Assembly: GCA_913056225.1 (NCBI GenBank)
Contig: CAJXMQ010000003.1
Span: forward strand, 1 to 32,331
Length of the DNA stretch: 32,331 nt
Source: an uncultured Micrococcales bacterium
GTDB lineage: Bacteria > Actinomycetota > Actinomycetes > Actinomycetales > Microbacteriaceae
Reading direction: 5' to 3'
Shown here: positions 7,130-14,248 of the stretch, in pieces
Layout: each line of letters begins with the position of its first letter
Numbering within the stretch: the stretch's first letter is position 1
Made by a program: the position numbers and the translations under genes
Notes under the pieces: model-generated
The model's input: only the letters and a program-made list of their open reading frames with translations
Told to the model about the DNA's origin: nothing
Database searches by the model: none

Positions 7130-8710
7130 TTGACAGACAATCCAGAGATGGACACCACCGCAGGTCGCATTGACGACTTGAAAAAGCGCTATCAACAGGC
7201 TATGAACCCAGCTGGTTCAGAGGCAATAGACCGACAAAAAGCCAAGGGTAAGCAAACAGCGAGGGAGCGAGTTCATCAATTACTAGACCCCGGGAGCTTT
7301 GTTGAGATCGATGAGTTTGCAAGAAGTCGTGGCGCTGAAGGTGACAAAAGACCCTATGGCGACAGCGTTGTAACCGGACTTGGGACCATTCATGGCAGAC
7401 AGGTTGCGGTTTACAGCCAGGACTTCACAGTGTTTGGTGGCTCCTTGGGAGAGGCAGCTGGAAACAAAATAATCAAGATCATGCAAATTGCAATTGATAC
7501 CGGTGTTCCAATAATTGGAATCTTGGACAGTGGTGGAGCAAGAATCCAAGAAGGCGTTATCGCACTCGGGAAATACGGAGAGATATTTAGAAAAAATACC
7601 CTGGCCAGTGGGGTAGTCCCGCAAATTTCTCTCATCATGGGCCCAGCTGCCGGCGGCGCTGTCTACTCCCCCGCTCTTACCGACTTCGTGGTGATGGTTG
7701 ATAAAACCTCAAACATGTTCGTGACCGGACCCGATGTAATCAAAACTGTGACCGGTGAGGAAGTTGGCATGGAAGAGCTGGGTGGAGCTCGTTCCCACAA
7801 CGAAACCAGTGGTGTGGCTCACTATCTCGCTGAAGACGAGCCGGATGCGATCGATTATGTTCGAACTCTGATTGGATTCTTGCCAGCAAACAATATGTCA
7901 AACTCCGAGAGGTTTGAGCCTGCGCACGAATTGGAGATTACCGAGCAAGACATGAAGCTCGATGCGCTAATACCCGACAGCCCAAACCAGCCATATGACA
8001 TGCATGCGGTAATCAGCGCCACTGTAGACGATGGAGATTTTCTAGAAATCCAGCCACTGTTTGCTCCAAACATAATTATTGGTTTTGCTCGAGTGGACGG
8101 TCAGACAGTTGGAATCGTTGCCAACCAGCCATTGCAAATGGCTGGAACACTCAACATCGACGCGGGAGAAAAAGCTGCGAGGTTTGTTAGATTCTGCGAC
8201 TCGTTCAACGTTCCAATTCTCACACTGGTTGATGTTCCAGGCTATCTTCCTGGCACGGACCAGGAATGGGCCGGAGTAATCAGGCGGGGAGCAAAGCTTT
8301 TGTATGCCTACGCCGAGGCGACAGTTCCCTTGATAACCATCATCACTCGCAAGGCCTATGGTGGCGCATACATCGTCATGGGAAGCAAGCAGTTGGGTGC
8401 TGACATAAACCTGGCCTGGCCAACGGCCGAGATTGCCGTGATGGGCGGACAGGGTGCTGTCAACATCCTCTACCGAGACAAAATCAAACAGGCCGCTGAA
8501 GCTGGCGAGGATGTTGAGCAGGTCAGGCAGAGGCTTGCGAAAGAGTACACATATAGTGTTGCAAGCCCATTTTTGGCAGCGGAGCGTGGGGAGCTGGATG
8601 GCATCATCGAGCCTTCTGCAACTCGAACCAGCGTCATCAAAGCCCTGAGAGCGCTGAGGACCAAGCGAGCGGAACTTCCGCCCAAGAAGCATGGAAATAT
8701 CCCGCTGTAA
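7130..8710 (+). CDS. accD5: Acyl-CoA carboxylase beta subunit (carboxyltransferase)
   Basis: Transfers the carboxyl group from carboxybiotin to acetyl- or propionyl-CoA, giving malonyl- or methylmalonyl-CoA. Its 526 residues contain two crotonase-fold halves. The oxyanion-forming SGGARIQEG (134-142) and GPAAGGAVYSPALTD (171-185) lie in the first half; GGAYIVMGSK (411-420) and NLAWPTAEIAVMGGQGAVNI (427-446) lie in the second. Ile415 falls where Streptomyces PccB has the propionyl-selective Asp and AccB has Ile, which suggests broad acyl-CoA use. The TTG at 7130 follows GGAGAG (7121-7126); an ATG at 7148 is a weaker alternative. The stop overlaps the start of the epsilon gene. Confidence 0.92.
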   Translation: MTDNPEMDTTAGRIDDLKKRYQQAMNPAGSEAIDRQKAKGKQTARERVHQLLDPGSFVEIDEFARSRGAEGDKRPYGDSVVTGLGTIHGRQVAVYSQDFTVFGGSLGEAAGNKIIKIMQIAIDTGVPIIGILDSGGARIQEGVIALGKYGEIFRKNTLASGVVPQISLIMGPAAGGAVYSPALTDFVVMVDKTSNMFVTGPDVIKTVTGEEVGMEELGGARSHNETSGVAHYLAEDEPDAIDYVRTLIGFLPANNMSNSERFEPAHELEITEQDMKLDALIPDSPNQPYDMHAVISATVDDGDFLEIQPLFAPNIIIGFARVDGQTVGIVANQPLQMAGTLNIDAGEKAARFVRFCDSFNVPILTLVDVPGYLPGTDQEWAGVIRRGAKLLYAYAEATVPLITIITRKAYGGAYIVMGSKQLGADINLAWPTAEIAVMGGQGAVNILYRDKIKQAAEAGEDVEQVRQRLAKEYTYSVASPFLAAERGELDGIIEPSATRTSVIKALRALRTKRAELPPKKHGNIPL

Positions 8711-8889
8711 TGAATGACAACAATCCCGAATTTCAGATTCACTCGAGCCTAAGTGAAACCAAAAAGGCCGCTCTGGTAGCAGTTGTTTCGCAACTTTTAG
8801 AAAACAAATCCGAAGCCTCCGTGATCCCCACAGACAGGTCTCATTCTGCCTGGGTTAGGACTTTTCAGACTCGCAAAAATCCCCGATAA
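8710..8889 (+). CDS. accE: Acyl-CoA carboxylase epsilon subunit, 59 residues
   Basis: A short frame beginning on the last base of the beta-subunit stop (TAATG). It encodes a hydrophobic-patterned helix (KKAALVAVVSQLLENK, residues 18-33) followed by SHSAWVRTFQTRKNPR (44-59). This matches actinobacterial epsilon subunits (AccE5/PccE type): a variable N-terminus, an E-x-A-A-L-V-A-V-x-x-x-L-like helix, and a C-terminal Ser-x-Trp followed by basic residues. In those systems epsilon binds the beta hexamer and stimulates the complex. The position right after the beta gene is the conserved one. It is below the length cut-off of many gene finders. Confidence 0.82.
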   Translation: MNDNNPEFQIHSSLSETKKAALVAVVSQLLENKSEASVIPTDRSHSAWVRTFQTRKNPR

Positions 8890-8903
8890 GCCACGCAGTG
8901 GCT
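8889..8903 (+). terminator. Small hairpin directly after the epsilon-subunit gene
   Basis: AGCCAC-GCA-GTGGCT forms a 6-bp stem with a 3-nt loop starting at the last base of the accE stop. A second weak inverted repeat (CTGGT-CA-ACCAG, 8902-8913) follows. There is no T-run, so this may be an RNA-stabilising 3' end or a poor terminator. Confidence 0.35.
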
Positions 8904-8987
8904 GGTCAACCAGTCCCCCATTAAGACAACAACCAATTTGACCACAAGGCACCCAAGTCGACTATCTAGTTGAGAAAATTAGATGTT

Positions 8988-9022
8988 CGAAACGGGTGGC
9001 CGTTGGGGGGTCACCCGCTTCG
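8988..9022 (-). terminator. Putative terminator of the two-component cassette
   Basis: CGAA-A-CGGGTG (8988-8998) pairs with CACCCG-C-TTCG (9012-9022), giving 10 bp with one mismatch around a 13-nt loop. It lies just past the stop of the minus-strand kinase-like gene. On the minus strand the hairpin is followed by an AT-rich run (8970-8987) with a TTTT but no continuous U-tract. It could serve both converging transcripts. Confidence 0.45.
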
Positions 9023-9028
9023 AGCATT

Positions 9029-10000
9029 TCAGATACGCTCCCAAACACTCGGTTCTGATCGCTCAGGACTCATCGCCGCAATTGTCACCTTCCAAGATTC
9101 ACCCTTTGGTGATCGAATAGTGATTTTGCCGTGGCTCACGCTGTCGATCGCCTCTGTCACCCTGCGAAGAATTTCCAATCGCTCAGTTTGCTCGACATCC
9201 TCCAGGCCTCCCTCATCTAAGAGTTCCACCTTTACCCCGCGTTGACGGGCTCGATTCGCAGCCTCGCTAACACGGTCATCAATCAAGCCTCTTCCACGAA
9301 TCAAGTCTCTGAGACCCGCCTCCAAGATTTGTGCCTGAGTTTTATGTTCAGCGGATAGTTGACCGTCGTTTTCAACGATGGCTGTCAGCAGTGGTTCAGC
9401 TTTTTGCAGTGTCTGTTGAATTCTTTCCTGGCGAGCGTTTCTGGCAGCGGTGCGACCAATCGCGACCACAGAGGAATTCCGCTGAGATTCCATGGCCTCA
9501 CTTGCTTGCGCATCAGCGGTTCTAATCGCATAACCCGCAGCGTGCCCGGCGAACACCATCAAAAGTGCGCCCAAAATTCCAGCGTTGAGTAAGACTCCAA
9601 TTCCGCCCCAAGCAACTACTTGTCCTGCAATTAGCGCAAAGCCTAACCAGCCAATCACCACGTGCCCGCGAAACGACGTAATCCCCATCAGTGTGCCAAG
9701 TCCCACCACGTACCAAGTTGCATAACTGGCAGGCTCATTAACGATAATGATTTGGCTGAAAACCAAAGGGGTGACTGCAGTGAAGACAAGATTCAAAATC
9801 GCCAACCAGATTGGAATCCTAAATCCCTTATAAAAAACAATGCTTGCAAGAGAAATAATCAAATACAAGCCGATCATCGTCACCGCCAGGGAGGCAGATG
9901 AATATGCATAAAGGCTCGCTACTCCAAGCCAAGCGTGATAGCAACTGTAAAGAAAGATGACAATGGAAATTGTGATCCTGGAGGCTGTTAGCGAGTCCAT
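9029..10000 (-). CDS. Kinase-like membrane protein lacking ATPase motifs
   Basis: Membrane protein of 323 residues encoded behind a sensor kinase. Residues about 8-160 hold five or so hydrophobic segments. An Ala/Gln/Arg-rich helical stretch (about 162-240, including EAGLRDLIRGRGL) follows, then a mixed domain with RGVKVELLDEGG. This layout resembles the sensor and dimerisation half of NarL-type kinases with a remnant of the ATPase domain. I see no phosphoacceptor H-box and no N, G1 or G2 box, so it is unlikely to phosphorylate. It overlaps the kinase gene by 13 nt and starts with ATG at 10000. It may be a partner or inhibitor of the kinase, or a decaying paralogue; function is unknown. Confidence 0.6.
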   Translation of the reverse strand: MDSLTASRITISIVIFLYSCYHAWLGVASLYAYSSASLAVTMIGLYLIISLASIVFYKGFRIPIWLAILNLVFTAVTPLVFSQIIIVNEPASYATWYVVGLGTLMGITSFRGHVVIGWLGFALIAGQVVAWGGIGVLLNAGILGALLMVFAGHAAGYAIRTADAQASEAMESQRNSSVVAIGRTAARNARQERIQQTLQKAEPLLTAIVENDGQLSAEHKTQAQILEAGLRDLIRGRGLIDDRVSEAANRARQRGVKVELLDEGGLEDVEQTERLEILRRVTEAIDSVSHGKITIRSPKGESWKVTIAAMSPERSEPSVWERI

Positions 10001-11148
10001 CGAAGAATCACCTCGGTTCCAACTTCGGGCTGAGTGTTTACCTTCGCCTCTCCACCAACGGACTCAACTCGACCAATAATGCTAAGTCTTAAGCCAAGTC
10101 GATTTCGACTAACTCGATTTGATTTGAATCCTTTACCGTGATCCATTATTCGAATCTCTAAGAAATCTTTCCCGCTTTCGGTGTGTAAATAGGTTTTTGG
10201 GGAACCAGAATGCTTTCTCGAGTTCTCAATTGCCTGCAAAGATGCTTGAGTCAAAGCCTCTGCCACCTCAGCAGGAACCGTTGAAGAACCTTCGCCAACT
10301 GAACTCACAATCACATTGTCATATTCGGAGGCCGCCGCTTTTAGAGCTCGAACCAGAGCCAGAGTGGAAAAAGATGTTCGCTCTGGATCTTGATTACCAA
10401 CAGTTTCCAATTCGGACAGCGCCTGTTTCGCAAGGTGAGAAACCGACTCATACTCGTCTGCAGATTTAGCTTTTCCGGCTAACAGCAGTGTGTTCAGAAC
10501 CCGGTCATGCACCAACGCGTCCACCAAACCGCGCTCACGTTCAATAGCATCTTTCTGGGCACGCACAACAGAATCAATCAACGAATCGGAATTGGCTTTA
10601 TCAACTCTTCCGAATTGACCGATGATCAACCTTGCCAAGGATCCAAAAACGGCACCTAGAAACAGAACCAAAATTGCATCCTGAATTCTGCGGTCCATTG
10701 GAATCTCGCCACCAAAGGACTGAGCCGAAAAAACGAACCAAACTCCAGTGAGCGCTGCGGCTGACAAAACGCTCAGTGGCGGTTTCATAACCACAGATAG
10801 AGAAATCGCACTCATTCCCATTGCCCACCAAACCCAGGGCCGAAATTCATCTGGCATCAATGCTGGGTCTGTGGCCAAAATGGGCCAAAGCAAAATCACA
10901 ATTATTGGAGAAATTCCGTGAAAAACCAGCCAGGGTTGAGCCCTGACTGCGAACCAGGCCCCATAGACCAGTCCTATTTGACTGGTTACGATAAGCGCCA
11001 CCAAAAGCCAGTGAGTAGGAAGTAGAACTGGGCTTTGCACAACGGCGTTTCCAATAATTTCGATGCCGGTAAGCAAAACCCCAATGCTAAACGCCCGATA
11101 AATTATTTGCTCAACAGTTCCTCTTGCTGAATAGGAAAGGGTATCCAC
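9988..11148 (-). CDS. NarL-family sensor histidine kinase
   Basis: Membrane sensor that should autophosphorylate on His and pass phosphate to the regulator encoded just upstream. Residues 1-180 contain about five or six membrane segments with little periplasmic sequence, suggesting a signal sensed in or near the membrane. The HisKA_3-type phosphoacceptor is His214 (ALVHDRVLNTL). The ATPase domain has the N-box (E308-N309 in QAIENSRKHS), G1 (D336-x-G-x-G340) and a G2-like GLRLSI (352-357). The GTG start abuts the regulator stop (TAGGTG) with no gap, indicating coupling. The stimulus cannot be read from the sequence. Confidence 0.85.
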   Translation of the reverse strand: MDTLSYSARGTVEQIIYRAFSIGVLLTGIEIIGNAVVQSPVLLPTHWLLVALIVTSQIGLVYGAWFAVRAQPWLVFHGISPIIVILLWPILATDPALMPDEFRPWVWWAMGMSAISLSVVMKPPLSVLSAAALTGVWFVFSAQSFGGEIPMDRRIQDAILVLFLGAVFGSLARLIIGQFGRVDKANSDSLIDSVVRAQKDAIERERGLVDALVHDRVLNTLLLAGKAKSADEYESVSHLAKQALSELETVGNQDPERTSFSTLALVRALKAAASEYDNVIVSSVGEGSSTVPAEVAEALTQASLQAIENSRKHSGSPKTYLHTESGKDFLEIRIMDHGKGFKSNRVSRNRLGLRLSIIGRVESVGGEAKVNTQPEVGTEVILRWTR

Positions 11149-11799
11149 CTACAAAAGCTCCTCGTTTATGTAGCCGTCTTCAATAGCCCGACGAAGCAAA
11201 TCAATCTTGGTTCCTGCATGTCGGCCAAGCTTTGCATACTTTCTTCGCACGCGGTCGATGTGTTCCTTTGCTGTGGACCTTTCAACCCCAAGTTGGTAAG
11301 CAACCTGTTTCAATGCAAGCCCACTGGCGTAAAGTGTCAAAACCTGGCGCTCCCTGTCAGTTAGCTGAGCAATTTTGAAATCCTGATCTGAATCAATAGC
11401 CGCAGTCGTTTCCGCGTTGTTGATGAACACTCCTCTTGAGGTCAGTTCAATAGCCTTCATTAGTTCTTGCATTGACTCGCTCTTGGGAACAATCGCGTGT
11501 GCTCCACTTTTGATTGCCGCTCGAATTAGTTTCGATCGATCGGCAATAGAGAAAATCAAAACCGGCATTCCGTGGTTTACGACTGTTCTAACGTTTTCGC
11601 TAACTAATGAACCGTCTGCCAAAGACAGGTCCATGACGACAACATCCACTTTTCTTCCATTGAGTTGTTCCATCAGTTCCAACACGTTCGAAGCTGAAGC
11701 CATAAGTATGTAGTGAAACTCTCGACATGCTCCGGCAAAGCCATAACGCACAGCCTCGTGGTCATCAACAATCGCAACGGTTAGAACCCTATTACTCAT
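11149..11799 (-). CDS. NarL/LuxR-type response regulator
   Basis: DNA-binding response regulator of 216 residues. The receiver domain has the acidic pair D12-D13, phosphoacceptor D57 (VVVMDLSLADG), S84 and K106 (VPKSES). A LuxR-type helix-turn-helix follows (about 143-208, beginning IAQLTDRERQVLTLYASGL with recognition helix near VERSTAKEHIDRVRRKY). It is the first gene of a regulator-kinase-kinase-like set, ATG at 11799. It is divergent from maf with 43 nt between starts, so it could control maf-accA3 as well as itself; that is inference. Confidence 0.88.
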   Translation of the reverse strand: MSNRVLTVAIVDDHEAVRYGFAGACREFHYILMASASNVLELMEQLNGRKVDVVVMDLSLADGSLVSENVRTVVNHGMPVLIFSIADRSKLIRAAIKSGAHAIVPKSESMQELMKAIELTSRGVFINNAETTAAIDSDQDFKIAQLTDRERQVLTLYASGLALKQVAYQLGVERSTAKEHIDRVRRKYAKLGRHAGTKIDLLRRAIEDGYINEELL

Positions 11800-11842
11800 G
11801 CTTCGAGCTTAGCGAAACCCAGAGACGTATTATCCTTGGCGG

Positions 11843-12445
11843 ATGACCGAATTAATTCTCGCCAGTCAATCTCCAGCCAGAATGCAAATACTCAAAAACG
11901 CAGGTTTCAATCCTCGGTCAATGCCCTCTACGGTTGACGAAGATGCCTTGCTTCCCCCAAATAAAGCCGATTCAGTGGAGCACTACGTCACAACTTTGTC
12001 TTTGGCAAAAGCGGAAAATGTTGCTGAATCAGTAACAGGCGACTATCTGGTTATAGGAGCAGATTCAGCACTCAGTTTTGAAAATAAAATACTTGGAAAG
12101 CCCTTAGAGCCAAAAACTGCTATCTCCCGATGGAAACAAATGCGTGGGAAAACAGGTGAGCTATTCAGTGGGCAGTCGCTGGTTGAGTCCAAAACTGGGA
12201 AATCAGTGACCAAATTCAGCGCAACTAAAGTTTGGTTTGAAGACATTTCAGATTCTGAAATTGAGCGCTACGTGGAATCAGGTGAGCCACTTCAGGTGGC
12301 AGGAGCGTTCACCATTGATTCACTGGGTGGTGGTTTCATCAGGCGCATAGAGGGCGATTACCACACAGTGGTGGGGTTGTCTCTGAACCTGCTGCGCGAA
12401 ATGATGGCAGATTTGGAATATCAATACACAGATTTCTGGAAATAA
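11843..12445 (+). CDS. maf: Maf family nucleotide pyrophosphatase
   Basis: Hydrolyses non-canonical or modified nucleoside triphosphates to monophosphates (house-cleaning enzyme). Typical features are the N-terminal LASQSPARMQIL (residues 6-17, the SxxR motif), STVDED (29-34), GADSALSFENKILGKP (about 72-87) and a C-terminal GGGFIRRIEGDYHTVVGL. The length of 200 residues is normal. The ATG has no good ribosome site; a TATTAT box at 11828-11833, nine bases before the ATG, suggests a very short or absent leader. Its position between the carboxylase beta/epsilon and alpha genes is conserved in Actinobacteria. Which substrate branch it belongs to is not clear. Confidence 0.9.
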   Translation: MTELILASQSPARMQILKNAGFNPRSMPSTVDEDALLPPNKADSVEHYVTTLSLAKAENVAESVTGDYLVIGADSALSFENKILGKPLEPKTAISRWKQMRGKTGELFSGQSLVESKTGKSVTKFSATKVWFEDISDSEIERYVESGEPLQVAGAFTIDSLGGGFIRRIEGDYHTVVGLSLNLLREMMADLEYQYTDFWK

Positions 12446-12484
12446 TTCCAACATCATTCCGTCTGACCAATATGCTTGCCACTT

Positions 12485-14248
12485 ATGGAGCAACGCAGCA
12501 TTCAAAAACTGCTTATCGCCAACAGGGGCGAGATAGCAGTCAGAATTATCCGAGCCGCCCACGATAGCGGCATTCCGACTGTAGCCATTTACTCAGAGGG
12601 TGATCGAAATGCACCCCACGCACTCATGGCAGATGAGGCCCATTCACTTGTTGGTCTCACTGCTGCGGAGAGCTACCTGAACATTGAAAAAATAATTCGC
12701 ATTGCTCAAAAAACTGGTTCCGATGCAATTCACCCGGGTTACGGCTTCTTGGCCGAAAATGCAGACTTCGCTCGAGCTGTGATCGAGGCGGGCATGATTT
12801 GGGTTGGCCCAAGCCCTGAGGCCATTGAAATTCTCGGAGACAAAATAAGCGCAAGGCATATTGCCGAAAAAGTTGGTGCCCCTCTGGCTCCAGGAACAAA
12901 AAATCCAGTCAAAAATGCTGAAGAAGTTTTGGACTTTGTTTCTCAGCACGGACTGCCGGTAGCAATCAAAGCTGCCTACGGTGGAGGCGGAAGAGGCATC
13001 AAAGTTGCTCGTGAGGGAGACGATGTTGCCGAGTTGTTTGACTCCGCTACCAGAGAGGCTGTGCAGGCTTTTGGTCGTGGTGAGTGTTTTGTTGAAAAAT
13101 ACCTGGACAAACCAAGGCATGTTGAAACCCAGTGTTTGGCAGACCACGAGGGAAATGTCGTTGTCATCTCAACAAGAGATTGCTCGGTTCAACGGCGTCA
13201 CCAAAAGTTAGTTGAGGAAGCGCCGGCTCCGTTTTTGGAGAAAGCTCAGGTGGACGCTTTGTACGAGGCATCCAAGAAAATATTGACTGAGGCTAAATAC
13301 ACGGGCGCTGGAACCTGTGAGTTCCTGATTGGTGCTGATGGCACAATTTCATTTCTTGAGGTGAATACCCGCTTGCAGGTTGAACATCCGGTTAGCGAAG
13401 AAATCACCGGCATCGACCTGGTTAGAGAACAATTAAGAATTGCAGCAGGCGGAACCATTCACTACTCAGACCCCGAGATTAAGGGTCACTCCTTCGAGTT
13501 TCGTATCAATGGCGAAGACCCGGGCAGAGATTTCATGCCAACCCCTGGCAAACTACAAAGCATTGTGCAGCCCTCAGGACCGGGCATCCGTTTTGACTCT
13601 GGTGTGAAAGCTGGTGACACGGTCAGTGGCAACTTTGACAGCATGCTGGCCAAGCTAATTGTCACTGGTGAAACCCGTGAGCAAGCGCTTCAAAGAGCCC
13701 GCAGAGCATTGGATGAAATTCAAGTTCACGGTATCCCAACAGTGATTCCCTTTCATCGATTACTAGTCAATCACCCGCAGTTCACAGCTGAGGGTGAGCC
13801 GTTTTCAGTATTCACCCGCTGGGTAGAAACTGATTGGGACAACGAGATTGAACCCTGGGCAGGAATTGCAGAGGATGACCAGCAGGACACTCTACAGACT
13901 GTCACCGTGGAAGTTGACGGGCAGTTGGTCAGTGTTTCTCTGCCAAGCAGAATACTTGGCGACGGGGTGAAGTATTCAAGCCCGCCGAGAAGAAGGCAGT
14001 CCCATCAACAAACCTCTCATTCTGGAATCAAGGGAGATGTTGTGTTTGCCCCGATGCAGTCAAATGTTGTGAAGGTAGTTGTCAGCGAGGGAGATCACGT
14101 AAACGAAGGGGACTTGCTTCTAGTGCTAGAGGCGATGAAGATGGAACAGCCGGTTACTGCTCATCGAAGTGGGACGGTTACTGATCTCAAAATCAAGCCT
14201 GGGTCAACCTTGTCTGCAGGCACCAAGATTCTCTCTATTGCTGATTAG
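12485..14248 (+). CDS. accA3: Acyl-CoA carboxylase alpha subunit (biotin carboxylase + BCCP)
   Basis: Carboxylates its own biotin with ATP and bicarbonate for transfer by the beta subunit. Domains in order: biotin carboxylase N-terminal (LLIANRGEIAVRI), ATP-grasp with the Gly-rich loop GGGGRGIKV, catalytic EVNTRLQVEHPVSEEITGIDL, biotin carboxylase C-terminal, a flexible linker, and a C-terminal biotinyl domain with EAMKMEQ, whose Lys lies 35 residues from the end. I prefer the ATG at 12485 (587 residues) over the in-frame TTG at 12476: neither has a ribosome site, but CAATAT at 12468-12473 would suit a leaderless start at the ATG. The stop overlaps convergent lpdA by 4 nt. Confidence 0.92.
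   Translation: MEQRSIQKLLIANRGEIAVRIIRAAHDSGIPTVAIYSEGDRNAPHALMADEAHSLVGLTAAESYLNIEKIIRIAQKTGSDAIHPGYGFLAENADFARAVIEAGMIWVGPSPEAIEILGDKISARHIAEKVGAPLAPGTKNPVKNAEEVLDFVSQHGLPVAIKAAYGGGGRGIKVAREGDDVAELFDSATREAVQAFGRGECFVEKYLDKPRHVETQCLADHEGNVVVISTRDCSVQRRHQKLVEEAPAPFLEKAQVDALYEASKKILTEAKYTGAGTCEFLIGADGTISFLEVNTRLQVEHPVSEEITGIDLVREQLRIAAGGTIHYSDPEIKGHSFEFRINGEDPGRDFMPTPGKLQSIVQPSGPGIRFDSGVKAGDTVSGNFDSMLAKLIVTGETREQALQRARRALDEIQVHGIPTVIPFHRLLVNHPQFTAEGEPFSVFTRWVETDWDNEIEPWAGIAEDDQQDTLQTVTVEVDGQLVSVSLPSRILGDGVKYSSPPRRRQSHQQTSHSGIKGDVVFAPMQSNVVKVVVSEGDHVNEGDLLLVLEAMKMEQPVTAHRSGTVTDLKIKPGSTLSAGTKILSIAD

Noticed and set aside
8042..8692. 216-codon open frame antisense to the carboxylase beta gene
   Set aside because: It lies wholly inside a highly conserved gene, has no ribosome site, and its translation shows no recognisable domain; a codon-bias shadow.
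8979..9010. GTTCGAAAC, like a tRNA T-arm, in the gap after accE
   Set aside because: No acceptor stem, D-arm or anticodon arm can be folded around it; the bases fit the convergent hairpin instead.
12644..13147. 167-codon open frame antisense to the carboxylase alpha gene
   Set aside because: Complete overlap with the conserved biotin carboxylase domain and no own signals.
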